Shown: piece by piece, positions 7,235-15,357 of the stretch | How positions within the stretch are numbered: the first letter of the stretch is position 1 | Layout: every line of letters begins with the position of its first letter | Source: Aeromonas taiwanensis | GTDB lineage: Bacteria > Pseudomonadota > Gammaproteobacteria > Enterobacterales > Aeromonadaceae | Length of the DNA: 44,890 nucleotides | Assembly: GCF_000820165.1 (NCBI RefSeq) | Contig: NZ_CDDD01000085.1 | Span: forward strand, 414-45,303 | Reading direction: 5' to 3' | Position numbers and translations under genes: made by a program | The notes under the pieces: model-generated | What the model saw: only the letters and a program-made list of their open reading frames with translations | What the model was told of the DNA's origin: nothing | Databases searched by the model: none

Positions 7235-8407
7235 ATGGCAACGCTCGACGAGATCAGACACGACATCACCCAGTTGGATCAGGAGCTGCTCGCCCTGCTG
7301 GCCAAGCGCAAGACCCTCAGCATCGAGGTCGCCCGGGCCAAGCAGGCCAACCCCCGCCCCATCCGCGACACCCAGCGCGAGCAGGATCTGCTGGTCGCCC
7401 TGATCCAGAAGGGGCGCGCCCTCGGACTGGATGCCCAGTACATCACCCGCATCTACCACACCATCATCGAGGACTCCGTGCTCTCCCAGCAGGCCTACCT
7501 GCAGAGCCTGCTGAACCCCCAGCAGCAGGAGCCCATGACCAGCGTCGCCTACCTGGGCCCACGCGGTTCCTACTCCAGCCTGGCGGCCCGCAAGTACCTG
7601 GCCCGCTACAAGGATCAGGTAATCGAGGTGAACTGCCAGAACTTCCGCGAGGTGCTGGACACGGTGGAGTCTGGCCGCGCCGCCTTCGGGGTGCTGCCCA
7701 TCGAGAACACCAGCTCGGGCTCCATCAACGAGGTGTATGACGTGATGCAGCACACCACTCTCTCCATCGTGGGTGAACTCACCTACCCCATCGAGCACTG
7801 CATCCTCACCGCCGTGCCCACCGAGCTGTCCCGCATCAAGACCTTCTACGCCCACCCCCAGGTGTTCCAGCAGTGCTCCCACTACCTGAGCAAGCTGGAA
7901 GGGGCGCGCCACGAGATCTGCGACTCCTCCTCCAGCGCCATGATGAAGGTGAAGGAGCTGGCAAGCCCGGAGGCTGCGGCCATCGGCAGCGCCGCCGGCG
8001 GCGAGCTCTATGGCCTCGACGTGCTGGCCGAGCAGCTCGCGAACCAGAAGGAGAACTACAGCCGCTTCATCGTGGTGGCGCGCAAGCCCATCGACGTGGC
8101 GCCCCAGATCCCGGCCAAGACCACCCTCATCATGTCCACCTCCCAGAAGCCGGGCTCCCTGGTGGAAGCGCTCCTGGTGCTGCGCAGCCACGAGATCAAC
8201 ATGACCAAGCTGGAATCCCGTCCGGTGCAGGGCAATCCCTGGGAAGAGATGTTCTACCTGGACGTCTCCGCCAACCTGCAAAATCCGGAGATGCAGGCCG
8301 CCCTGCTGGAGCTGACCAAGATCACCCGCTACATCAAGGTGCTGGGCTGCTACCCGAGCGAAGACGTCAAGCCGACCGCCGTACCGCCGGTGCTGATGGG
8401 CAGCTGA
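7235..8407 (+). CDS. pheA: Bifunctional chorismate mutase / prephenate dehydratase (P-protein)
   Basis: 390 residues against 386 in E. coli. It converts chorismate to prephenate and then to phenylpyruvate, the committed branch to phenylalanine. An AroQ-type chorismate mutase domain occupies about 1-90 (LDEIRHDITQLDQELLALLAKR). Prephenate dehydratase spans about 103-285 (VAYLGPRGSYSSLAA, GVLPIENTSSGSINEVYD, NYSRFIVVAR). A C-terminal ACT domain carries the Phe-binding GSLV (307-310) and LESRP (326-330) motifs used for feedback inhibition. It is preceded by the pheL leader and attenuator and followed by a bidirectional terminator, so it is a single-gene unit under attenuation control. Confidence 0.98.
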   Translation: MATLDEIRHDITQLDQELLALLAKRKTLSIEVARAKQANPRPIRDTQREQDLLVALIQKGRALGLDAQYITRIYHTIIEDSVLSQQAYLQSLLNPQQQEPMTSVAYLGPRGSYSSLAARKYLARYKDQVIEVNCQNFREVLDTVESGRAAFGVLPIENTSSGSINEVYDVMQHTTLSIVGELTYPIEHCILTAVPTELSRIKTFYAHPQVFQQCSHYLSKLEGARHEICDSSSSAMMKVKELASPEAAAIGSAAGGELYGLDVLAEQLANQKENYSRFIVVARKPIDVAPQIPAKTTLIMSTSQKPGSLVEALLVLRSHEINMTKLESRPVQGNPWEEMFYLDVSANLQNPEMQAALLELTKITRYIKVLGCYPSEDVKPTAVPPVLMGS

Positions 8408-8457
8408 CCCACCAAGGTTGGGCCGGCCTGGGTATCTGCCGGCCGATACCGCCAATG

Positions 8458-8487
8458 AAAAAGGCGACCCTCCGGGGTCGCCTTTTT
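8458..8487. terminator. Bidirectional terminator between pheA and flgP
   Basis: GGCGACCC (8463-8470) and GGGTCGCC (8475-8482) form an 8-bp stem with a TCCG loop. It is flanked by A5 on one side and T5 on the other, so it can serve both convergent genes. Confidence 0.92.
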
Positions 8488-8515
8488 GTCGTCCATTCGC
8501 CTCAACGCTTCGACG

Positions 8516-8941
8516 TCAGAACTGGCCCGCCATCAGCTGGTTCAGGTGATAGAGGTTGCGGGTATCGAGCTCCAGCTCGGTGGCATAGGTGTTGCCGCGG
8601 GGGTAGGTCGCCACCACGCGGGCGCCGCGCACCATGCCGGCCACCGACACGTCAAGGGAGTTGGAGGTCTGGGCCAAGTCCCGGTAGCTGCTCTGGCCGC
8701 GCACCTGCTGGCCGTTGAGCTGCTCGGCCAACTCCCGGTAGGCATCCATCTTGGAGGCACGAATGGCCTGCAGCATCTTCTCGGACTGGGAGGGACCGGG
8801 CTGGATGTCGATCACCGCATAGCCCACCGCCTTGAGCACGGGGAAGTCATCGGGCTTCTCGGCCACGTCGTAGTTCACGACCCGGTTGCCGCTGCACGCC
8901 GTCAGCAACATGGCCATCAGGCAACCCAACAAGATTTTCAT
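8516..8941 (-). CDS. flgP: Flagellar assembly lipoprotein FlgP
   Basis: 141 residues. A lipobox (LTAC, Cys16) closes a short signal peptide, so the mature protein is an outer-membrane-linked lipoprotein of the LPP20 family. The central segment MLQAIRASKMDAYRELAEQLNGQQVRG is the typical FlgP/LPP20 amphipathic helix. In Vibrio, FlgP forms outer-membrane disks or the H-ring around the polar flagellar motor together with FlgO and FlgT. It lies 13 bases after flgO, and both read leftward as one operon that terminates at the hairpin shared with pheA. Confidence 0.93.
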   Translation of the reverse strand: MKILLGCLMAMLLTACSGNRVVNYDVAEKPDDFPVLKAVGYAVIDIQPGPSQSEKMLQAIRASKMDAYRELAEQLNGQQVRGQSSYRDLAQTSNSLDVSVAGMVRGARVVATYPRGNTYATELELDTRNLYHLNQLMAGQF

Positions 8942-8954
8942 CGCTGTTTACTCC

Positions 8955-9575
8955 TCAGGGGGTCAGGTTGACCAGATGGCCGGACGGGCTCTGCCCCCCC
9001 CGCATCAGGTAACCGCGGTTGATGGAAGCCCGGCCAAAGGAGTTGCTGGCGCCGGACAGATACTGTTTCGGGATCAGGCTCTGGGCCGTGGTCTCCACCA
9101 TTCGGGTGCGCAGATCGATGATGCGGGCGTTGACCAGGATCCCCTGCTGGTTGCGGCTGAAGGTGCCGGTCAGGATGCGGGAGATGGGCAGACGGGACGA
9201 AAGATCCTTGTAGTTTCGGCTCATCACGAAGTCACCCTGGGGCGTCACCTGGATGTTGCCCGTGGTCTTGAAGTCCACCACCACCTCGCCGCGCCGGTTC
9301 AGCTCGTAGATGAAGCTCTCCTCGATCTGCTGACCCATCCAGTTGGTGTCCTTCAGGGTGTCGAGGTCGACGAAAGACGCGACCGCAATGGGCTCGGTCA
9401 GGGTAGTGAGGGACTTGCGCTCCATCAGCTGATCCGTCATGCGGGCCACCAGCCAGTTCAGCTCCATCCCCTTCGCCGCCTGGCGAGGATCCCCCTGATC
9501 CCGCTTGATGGGGTCGGTCGACCCGCAACCGGCCAATGCCAGCGCTATCGCCAGCACAGTGATAACTCTCTTCAT
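8955..9575 (-). CDS. flgO: Flagellar H-ring-associated lipoprotein FlgO
   Basis: 206 residues with a lipoprotein signal (LAGC, Cys17). The rest matches the FlgO domain: PIAVASFVDLDTLKDTNWMGQQIEESFIYELNRRGEVVVDFK, here quoted in parts, and a late segment SRILTGTFSRNQQGILVNARIIDL. In Vibrio cholerae FlgO is an outer-membrane lipoprotein needed for stable polar flagella. The start MKRVITVLA has AGGAAAGG just upstream; longer in-frame starts lack RBS support. It forms the flgO-flgP operon and is divergent from flgT. A sigma-28-like promoter sits 32 bases upstream. Confidence 0.93.
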   Translation of the reverse strand: MKRVITVLAIALALAGCGSTDPIKRDQGDPRQAAKGMELNWLVARMTDQLMERKSLTTLTEPIAVASFVDLDTLKDTNWMGQQIEESFIYELNRRGEVVVDFKTTGNIQVTPQGDFVMSRNYKDLSSRLPISRILTGTFSRNQQGILVNARIIDLRTRMVETTAQSLIPKQYLSGASNSFGRASINRGYLMRGGQSPSGHLVNLTP

Positions 9576-9606
9576 GGATACCTTTCCTGCATCTGCACCT
9601 GACCTG

Positions 9607-9633
9607 TTATCGGTCGCAAACGCCAACACTTGA
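9607..9633 (-). promoter_or_regulatory. Candidate sigma-28 (FliA) promoter for flgO-flgP
   Basis: Read leftward, TCAA is followed by exactly 15 bases and ACCGATAA, against the FliA consensus TAAA-N15-GCCGATAA. Transcription would start about 25 bases before the flgO ATG. Spacing and -10 match are good; the -35 has one mismatch. Confidence 0.6.
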
Positions 9634-9730
9634 GACGGGAATGCACACAGGATCGCGCGAGGATCCGCCCAGTCCCCCTCCTGCCGCCCCAGGCCGGTGG
9701 GACGAAGAGGATCCCCGCATCCCAGGAACA

Positions 9731-9745
9731 AGGCATGGATCTTGC
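9731..9745 (+). promoter_or_regulatory. Candidate sigma-54 promoter for flgT
   Basis: AGGCATG-GATC-TTGCT matches the TGGCACG-N4-TTGCW pattern with the invariant -24 GG (9732-9733) and -12 GC (9744-9745) at the required spacing. It lies about 95 bases upstream of the flgT start. Sigma-54 drives many polar flagellar genes in this group. Confidence 0.55.
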
Positions 9746-9838
9746 TTTTATTTGTCTGCCCGGTGCGCGTCGGGCTGTGTCCAGGATCCCCTGCCCGCCT
9801 CGTCGCGGCCCCGGGGCCATCTATTCAAGGTGTCCGTC

Positions 9839-10990
9839 ATGAAAGTATCGCTGCTGTTAACCCTGCTGCTGGCCAGCCTGTCGGCCCGGGCCGAGCTTAT
9901 CGAAGCCCAGGGCAGTGCCGCCATCCTGGGGGGTGACGAGGTCTATGCCCGCGAGCAGGCGACCCGGGATGCGCTGCGCCAGGCTCTGCTGGCCAGCGGG
10001 GCATCCGTCTCCAGCATCCAGCGCCTGGAAAATGGCAGCCTGCGCTCGGAGCAGATCCAGATCCGCTCCGGCGGCGACATCCGCCAATACCGCCTCAAGC
10101 GTGAAGAGGTGCGCAATGGCCGCATGTACATCACGCTGGTGGCCGACATCCAGGCCGAGCGCCAGATCTGCCAGACCCAGCACTACGCCAAGGATTTGAC
10201 GCTGGTCCGCCTGCGTATGCGCTACCCGGATCAGGCGAGCACCGGCGCCCTGGACGACATGCCCGCCGATCTCTCCCGCCGCCTGTTCGAGACCCTGGCC
10301 GCCACGCCCCAGGTGGTCGCCCGACAGTGGCTCGACGAAAACCTGCGCATCGACCCCCTCCACCTGCAGCAGGGGGATCGCAGCGCCCTCGAGGAGATCA
10401 AGGCCCTGAGCCTGCGCACCGACAGCCAGTACCTGGTGCTTGGCAGCATCGACGATCTCTCCCTCGAGCCCCAGGGCAGCGCCCTGACCAGCTGGTACGA
10501 GGATCCCGTGCGCAATTTTCGCATGCAGCTCTACCTGTTTGACGGCATCAACGGCACCCTGCTCGGCCGCAAGGAGTACCAGGGGCGCGCCAACTGGACC
10601 TTCTCCAAGCGGGAGCAGGTCGGCAGCAGCGGCGGCCTGTTCTGGCAGTCGAGCTACGGCCAGGAGGTGAGCTACCAGCTGAAGGAGGCGGCCCAGGATA
10701 TCGTCGCCGAACTCGCCTGCGCCCCCGTGACCGCCCGGATCGTAGCCCAGCATGAACGCGGCCCCCACATCAATCTGGGCCGTCGCAACGGCGTCAAGCT
10801 CGGCGACCAGTTCCGCGTCCAGCACAGCGCCGACTTCGTCGACCCCTACGGCAAGTCCCGGGTGATGCGCAATCCCGCCGACGGTCTGTTCGAGGTGGTC
10901 CAGGTGTTCGAGGATGGCGCCGTCATCAGCAGCCAGAACAAATATTCGCCGTTCAACGTCCAAATCGGTGATTTGGCCGTATTGGAATAG
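9839..10990 (+). CDS. flgT: Flagellar H-ring protein FlgT
   Basis: 383 residues with a cleavable signal peptide (MKVSLLLTLLLASLSARA). It shows the three-domain FlgT order. The N-terminal FlgT_N region (IEAQGSAAILGGDEVYAREQATRDALRQALL) drives outer-membrane ring formation. A middle TolB-N-like domain follows (YLVLGSIDDLSLEPQG, FDGINGTLLG). The C-terminal domain holds INLGRRNGVKLGDQFRV. In Vibrio, FlgT builds the H-ring around the basal body and is needed for assembly of the MotX/MotY T-ring. The start was chosen for the signal peptide and AAGG ribosome site; longer in-frame starts run into low-quality sequence. It is divergent from flgO. Confidence 0.95.
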   Translation: MKVSLLLTLLLASLSARAELIEAQGSAAILGGDEVYAREQATRDALRQALLASGASVSSIQRLENGSLRSEQIQIRSGGDIRQYRLKREEVRNGRMYITLVADIQAERQICQTQHYAKDLTLVRLRMRYPDQASTGALDDMPADLSRRLFETLAATPQVVARQWLDENLRIDPLHLQQGDRSALEEIKALSLRTDSQYLVLGSIDDLSLEPQGSALTSWYEDPVRNFRMQLYLFDGINGTLLGRKEYQGRANWTFSKREQVGSSGGLFWQSSYGQEVSYQLKEAAQDIVAELACAPVTARIVAQHERGPHINLGRRNGVKLGDQFRVQHSADFVDPYGKSRVMRNPADGLFEVVQVFEDGAVISSQNKYSPFNVQIGDLAVLE

Positions 10991-11000
10991 GAATCAAGGG

Positions 11001-11028
11001 TTTAAAAGCACAAGGCTTCTTGTATAAT
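11001..11028 (+). promoter_or_regulatory. tRNA-Arg promoter
   Basis: A perfect TATAAT (11023-11028) lies 12 bases before the tRNA, with TTTAAA 16 bases further upstream. The discriminator GCCCGCC is GC-rich, as in stringently controlled stable RNA promoters. Confidence 0.6.
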
Positions 11029-11040
11029 GCCCGCCACAAG

Positions 11041-11117
11041 GTTCCCGTAGCTCAGCAGGATAGAGCGGTCCCCTCCTAAGGGACAGGCCACTGGTTCGAC
11101 TCCAGTCGGGAACGCCA
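11041..11117 (+). tRNA. tRNA-Arg (anticodon CCT)
   Basis: 77 nucleotides including encoded CCA. Acceptor strands GTTCCCG and CGGGAAC pair fully. The D-loop holds AGCTCAGCAGGAT, the anticodon loop CTCCTAA gives CCT (reading AGG), and the T-loop is TTCGACT in a CTGG/CCAG stem. A promoter and a 15-bp terminator-like stem flank it. No integrated element or duplicated 3' end (att site) is seen nearby. Confidence 0.97.
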
Positions 11118-11125
11118 TACAAAAC

Positions 11126-11158
11126 AAGGGGTTGGCATAGTCACTATGCCAACCCCTT
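11126..11158 (+). terminator. Long perfect hairpin after tRNA-Arg
   Basis: AAGGGGTTGGCATAG and CTATGCCAACCCCTT form a perfect 15-bp stem around a TCA loop. Only scattered T residues follow, so it may act as terminator or as RNA 3' end processing block. Confidence 0.7.
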
Positions 11159-11406
11159 GATCATTCTCGTCTCTTATCATCCGCCAGCCAGTCCCCTGTG
11201 GGTTTCAGATCCGCCCTCGCCTACTAATGGCATTCGAGGCAAGGCTTCCCCCCTTTCACGTTGAATCCCATGGCCCCCTGAACAACGCCCAACCTCTCCA
11301 TTCCCGCGTCGCCTTTACTCCCGGCGAGCCGCCGCCGTCTACCCTTGAAGGGCGCCGTCCGGGATGACGGCCACTCTCTATCCGTTTGAGACACAAGAAG
11401 GACATC

Positions 11407-12231
11407 ATGGGCAGCAAAAAAAAATCCAGGGCTGAACAGCCGGTTGTGACCGAGGCGCAGAAGCCCCTTGGCAACAAGGTATACGAGAAGGAGCTGCGCC
11501 GCCTGCACGAGGAGCTGGTGAAGCTGCAGCTGTGGGTGGTGCACAAGGGGCTCAAGGTCTGCATCGTGTTCGAGGGGCGCGACGGGGCCGGCAAGGGGGG
11601 CACCATCAAGGCGATCACCGAGCGGGTCAGCCCGCGGGTATTTCGGGTCGTCGCGCTGCCGGCCCCCACCGAGCGGGAGAAGAGCCAGCTCTACTTCCAG
11701 CGCTACATCCCCCATCTGCCGGCGGCGGGCGAGATCGTCATCTTCGATCGCAGCTGGTACAACCGGGCCGGCGTGGAGCGCGTCATGGGCTTTTGCAGCG
11801 AGGAGGCGAGCGACAAGTTTCTGGCAGGTGCCCCCATGGTGGAGAAGGCCCTGGTCGACTCGGGCATCATAGTGCTGAAGTACTGGCTGGAGGTGACCCC
11901 ACAGGAGCAGGAGCGGCGACTGCGGGATCGCATCGACGACGGCCGCAAGATCTGGAAGCTCTCCCCCATGGACATCAAGTCCTTCGATCGCTGGGATGAC
12001 TACACCCGGGCGCGGGATGCCATGTTCAACGCCACCGACACCGCCTGGGCCCCCTGGTTCGTGGCCCGCTCGGAGGACAAGAAGCGGGTACGCCTCAACA
12101 TCATTTCCCACCTGCTGGCCCACATTCCCTACGAGACACTGCCGGTCGAGCCGGTCAAGCTGCCCAAGCGCAAGATTGGCAAGGTCAAGCCATCGGAACA
12201 TCCGCTGCGCATCATTCCGGAGCGCTTCTAG
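11407..12231 (+). CDS. ppk2: Polyphosphate kinase 2 (PPK2 family)
   Basis: 274 residues, single-domain size. PPK2 enzymes move phosphate between inorganic polyphosphate and nucleotides, mostly GDP/ADP to GTP/ATP. The Walker A loop is FEGRDGAGKGGTIK (55-68) and Walker B/lid follows as VIFDRSWYNRAGVERVMGF (111-129). The lysine/arginine-rich lid continues in PQEQERRLRDRIDD. The start MGSKKKSRAE has AAGGA at the right distance; a start 7 codons upstream is weaker. It is convergent with the SulP gene: the two stop codons share the four bases CTAG. The subclass (single-domain class I probable) cannot be settled from motifs alone. Confidence 0.93.
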   Translation: MGSKKKSRAEQPVVTEAQKPLGNKVYEKELRRLHEELVKLQLWVVHKGLKVCIVFEGRDGAGKGGTIKAITERVSPRVFRVVALPAPTEREKSQLYFQRYIPHLPAAGEIVIFDRSWYNRAGVERVMGFCSEEASDKFLAGAPMVEKALVDSGIIVLKYWLEVTPQEQERRLRDRIDDGRKIWKLSPMDIKSFDRWDDYTRARDAMFNATDTAWAPWFVARSEDKKRVRLNIISHLLAHIPYETLPVEPVKLPKRKIGKVKPSEHPLRIIPERF

Positions 12232-13892
12232 GCAAGGGGGGCGGGCCCCGGCGCGCCCCTCATCTGTTGATACTGGCGGATGGCGGCCCTGGCATTGAAC
12301 AGCATGCGGCTGTCCCCCATCCGGGCAGCCAGGCCGCTGCGGCGCACGTTTTCGAGCACCCCGGGATTGAGCCCGGCCAGCCAGAGGGTAACCCCCTTGG
12401 CGCTGGCCTGCCGCTCCCCTTCCTTCAGCACCATCAGGGCCGAATACTCCACGTCCAGCACCCGGCTCATGTCGAGCACCACCACTTCGGGCTGATGGGT
12501 CGCGATCAGTTCGCGCATCCTCGCCGCCACATGCTGCACATTGATGAAGAAGAGGCGCCCCTCCGGCCGCAGGATCAGCAGGCCCGGGACCGTCTCGTCC
12601 TCCGGGTGGCGCGCCGAGAGCGGGCGCAGCACATCCTCCCCGGGCTTGCGGCCAATCACATGGACAGGCGGATGCGCGGTCTGGCTCGCCAACCCCAGCA
12701 GGGAGGCCAGGATCGCCACCACTATGCCCTGCAGGGTACCGAACAGCAGCACCCCCAGGCAGGCGGTGACGGCCCAGCGAAATTCCATCATGCGGATCTG
12801 CCCTATCTTGCGAAATTCCAGCGGCTGGATGAGCCCCACCGAGTAGACGATGACCACCACCGCCAGGGTGGCGCTCGGCAGCCAGGAGAGCAGCGGGGCG
12901 AGGAAGATCATGGTCGCCAGCGCCATCCCGGCAGTGACGGCACTGGCCCACTGGCTGACGCCCCCGACTGAGCGCACCACGGCTGTCTGGGAAGTGCCGC
13001 CCCCCGCCGGCATGCTGCCGCAGAAGGCGCCCCCGAGATTCGCCAGCCCGGTGGCCACCAGCTCCCGATTCGGATTGATCTCGGGCTCCTCCTTGCCCAC
13101 GAAGGCCCGCCCGGCGGCGATGGTCTCGGTGAAGCTCATCAGCGCGATCCCCGCCGCCCCCGGCAGCAACTGCATGACCAGGGCCGGCTCAGGCATCGTC
13201 AGGCCGGGTAGGCCGGTGGGGATGGCCCCGACGATGGCGACCCCCGCCTCGTTCAGGCCAAGGCCCCACACTAGGGCGATGCCGATCCCCACCCCCAGCA
13301 GGGGGGCGGGGGAGTGGGGAAAGCGCCACTCCATGAACACCAGCACCGCCAGGGTGGCGAGGGCCACCCCCAGGGTCAGCCAGGAGGTCTGGGGCAACGC
13401 CTGGCCAAGGTGATAGAGATCCAGGAAGAAGTTCTCCTTCTGGATGTGCACCCCGAACAGCTTGGGCAGCTGATCCAGGATGATCACCAGCCCGATGCCG
13501 CTCTTGAACCCCACCAGCACCGGCAGGGAGATGAAGTTCGCGATGAAGCCGAGCCGCAACGCGGCCGCCAGCATCAGCATGGCCCCCACCAGCAGGGTCA
13601 GGGTGGCCGTCACCGTCAGCAGCTGGTCGGGATCGCCGTCCGGCACCACCAGTGCGAGCTGGGTGGCGGTCAGGATAGCCAGGGTACTGGTGGAGCTGAC
13701 GCTGAGCACCCGGGAGGAACCCAGCAGGGCGTAGATCACCATGGGTACGAACGCGGTGTAGAGGCCGATCGCTACCGGCAGCCCCGCCACGGTGGCATAG
13801 GCCATGGCTTTGGGCAGCACCACGGCCGCTGCGGTGACACCGGCCAGCAGATCGGACAGAAGACGCCCCGGCGCCGACGCAAGTGATGACAT
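12228..13892 (-). CDS. SulP-family anion transporter with C-terminal STAS domain
   Basis: 554 residues. About 11-14 hydrophobic segments make the SLC26/SulP core, starting LLSDLLAGVTAAAVVLPKAMAYATVAGLP with the family's typical amphipathic N-terminal motif, and including NRELVATGLANLGGAFCGSMPAGGGTSQTAV. The C-terminal STAS domain (about 440-545) includes the anti-sigma-antagonist-like strand VVVLDMSRVLDVEYSAL. Family members carry sulfate, bicarbonate or dicarboxylates; the substrate here is unknown. The ribosome site GGAGGG precedes the ATG. The stop codon overlaps that of ppk2 by four bases. It is divergent from the sugar dehydrogenase. Confidence 0.93.
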   Translation of the reverse strand: MSSLASAPGRLLSDLLAGVTAAAVVLPKAMAYATVAGLPVAIGLYTAFVPMVIYALLGSSRVLSVSSTSTLAILTATQLALVVPDGDPDQLLTVTATLTLLVGAMLMLAAALRLGFIANFISLPVLVGFKSGIGLVIILDQLPKLFGVHIQKENFFLDLYHLGQALPQTSWLTLGVALATLAVLVFMEWRFPHSPAPLLGVGIGIALVWGLGLNEAGVAIVGAIPTGLPGLTMPEPALVMQLLPGAAGIALMSFTETIAAGRAFVGKEEPEINPNRELVATGLANLGGAFCGSMPAGGGTSQTAVVRSVGGVSQWASAVTAGMALATMIFLAPLLSWLPSATLAVVVIVYSVGLIQPLEFRKIGQIRMMEFRWAVTACLGVLLFGTLQGIVVAILASLLGLASQTAHPPVHVIGRKPGEDVLRPLSARHPEDETVPGLLILRPEGRLFFINVQHVAARMRELIATHQPEVVVLDMSRVLDVEYSALMVLKEGERQASAKGVTLWLAGLNPGVLENVRRSGLAARMGDSRMLFNARAAIRQYQQMRGAPGPAPLA

Positions 13893-14080
13893 TTGAGCCC
13901 TCCATGAACCCGGGACCGTCCTGACGCGGCGAACCGGCCGGCCAGATCCCCGCGTTCGTCTTGATGACCTCCTGAAGTGTATGCAGGGCGTGATGCAATC
14001 GCTTGTTGCGCCTGACGTTTTGTCACTCCCTTCCCCTATACTTCAGCGACATTCAGGTCTGGCCGAGCGAGGAGGCCCCC

Positions 14081-15142
14081 ATGTTGCGACTGCTTGTCCT
14101 GCTGCTGTTCTGCCTGGTGCTCCCGGTGCGGGCGCTGACCCTGACCACGGTGGCAGGGGATCTGCGCCACCCCTGGGGGCTCGCGCTTCTCCCCGATGGC
14201 GGTTACCTCATTAGCGAGCGCCCGGGCCGCCTGCTGCGCATCGACGCAGGCGGCAAGCGCCACATTGTCTCCGGCCTGCCGCCCCTCGCCGCCACGGGTC
14301 AGGGGGGGCTGCTCGATCTCGCCCTGGACGACGATGGCTGGGTGTATCTCAGCTACAGCGAACCGGGGGACGGGGGGGCAGGCACCGCAGTGGCCCGGGC
14401 CCGGCTGCAAAAGGACGCCCTCGTCGACTGGCAACTGCTGTTTCGCCAGCAGCCCAAGGTCGCCGGCGGCGCCCACTTCGGCTCCCGCCTGGTGCTGACG
14501 GAGGATGGCTATCTCTTTATCACCCTCGGCGATCGTTACACCGAGCGGGAGCGGGCCCAGACCCTCGACAACCACCTCGGCAAGACGGTACGCCTGCACA
14601 AGGATGGCCGGGTGCCCGCCGACAACCCCTTCGTCACGACACCGGGGGCCCTGCCGGAGATCTGGAGCCTGGGCCACCGCAACATGCAGGGGGCCACCCT
14701 GCGCCCGGGCAGCCAGCAGCTCTGGGCCCACGAGCACGGCCCCCAGGGCGGGGATGAAGTGAACCTCATCCTGCCCGGCCACAACTACGGCTGGCCCAAG
14801 GTGACCTTCGGCGAGGAGTATGGGGGCGGCAAGATTGGCGTGGGCCAGAGCGCACCCGGCCTGACGGCGCCGCGCTGGATCTGGGTGCCCTCCATCGCCC
14901 CCTCGGGCATGACCTTTTATCAGGGAACCCTGTTCAAGGGGTGGCAGGGGGACTTGCTGGTCGGCGCCCTGCGCGGCCAGGCCCTGTTGCGCCTGCGCCT
15001 GGACGGGGACACCATAGTGTCACAGGAGCGACTGTTGACCGATCTGGGGGAGCGGATCCGTACCGTCAAGGAGGGGCCTGACGGTGCCCTCTATCTGCTG
15101 ACGGACTCAGGCAACGGGCGCCTGCTCAAACTGACCCCATAG
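14081..15142 (+). CDS. PQQ-dependent aldose sugar dehydrogenase (YliI/Asd-like)
   Basis: 353 residues with a signal peptide (MLRLLVLLLFCLVLPVRA). It is predicted to be a periplasmic six-bladed beta-propeller of the soluble glucose dehydrogenase family. Characteristic strings are LRHPWGLALLPDGGYLISERPGRL, GGAHFGSRLVLTEDGYLFITLGDR, LGHRNMQGATL, HEHGPQGGDEVNL and NYGWPKVTFGEEY. E. coli YliI oxidises aldoses with PQQ supplied from outside. The start was chosen for the GAGGAGG ribosome site and signal peptide. It is followed 16 bases later by a small entericidin-like lipoprotein gene. Confidence 0.93.
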   Translation: MLRLLVLLLFCLVLPVRALTLTTVAGDLRHPWGLALLPDGGYLISERPGRLLRIDAGGKRHIVSGLPPLAATGQGGLLDLALDDDGWVYLSYSEPGDGGAGTAVARARLQKDALVDWQLLFRQQPKVAGGAHFGSRLVLTEDGYLFITLGDRYTERERAQTLDNHLGKTVRLHKDGRVPADNPFVTTPGALPEIWSLGHRNMQGATLRPGSQQLWAHEHGPQGGDEVNLILPGHNYGWPKVTFGEEYGGGKIGVGQSAPGLTAPRWIWVPSIAPSGMTFYQGTLFKGWQGDLLVGALRGQALLRLRLDGDTIVSQERLLTDLGERIRTVKEGPDGALYLLTDSGNGRLLKLTP

Positions 15143-15158
15143 CATGGGAGGAAGAGAA

Positions 15159-15314
15159 ATGAACGCGCATCGAATGCTGCTGGTGCTCTGCGCCAGCCTC
15201 TGGCTGCTGGGCTGCAACACCATTCACGGGATGGGACGGGACATCGAGAAGGCGGGTGAGGTGATCCAGGGCTCCGCCAACCTGACGGACGAGCAAGACA
15301 CCGGCCGGCACTGA
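15159..15314 (+). CDS. Entericidin A/B-like small lipoprotein
   Basis: 51 residues. MNAHRMLLVLCASLWLLGC forms a lipoprotein signal with the lipobox LLGC. The mature part, NTIHGMGRDIEKAGEVIQGSA, is the conserved core of the entericidin A/B family (N-T-hydrophobic-G-x-G-x-D). Entericidins are membrane lipoproteins proposed as an antidote/toxin pair in E. coli, but most homologues are uncharacterised. A GGGAGGAAGAG ribosome site precedes the ATG. It is probably cotranscribed with the sugar dehydrogenase. Confidence 0.88.
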   Translation: MNAHRMLLVLCASLWLLGCNTIHGMGRDIEKAGEVIQGSANLTDEQDTGRH

Positions 15315-15333
15315 TCCCGCCCCTGGCGATCAG

Positions 15334-15351
15334 GGGTCGCCACGGCGACCC
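15334..15351. terminator. Hairpin between convergent entericidin and DeoR genes
   Basis: GGGTCGC and GCGACCC pair around CACG. No T-run is present; it fills the 43-base gap between two convergent genes and may limit read-through. Confidence 0.4.
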
Positions 15352-15357
15352 TGCCAC

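Noticed and set aside
11041..11158. Integration site of a mobile element at tRNA-Arg
   Set aside because: No integrase, no repeat of the tRNA 3' end and no foreign composition follows; the next gene is an ordinary ppk2.
11224..12951. Very long open frame on the minus strand across the ppk2 gene and part of sulP
   Set aside because: It has an Arg/Gly/Ala/His-rich composition without domain motifs and lies opposite two well-defined genes; such frames arise from high GC third positions.
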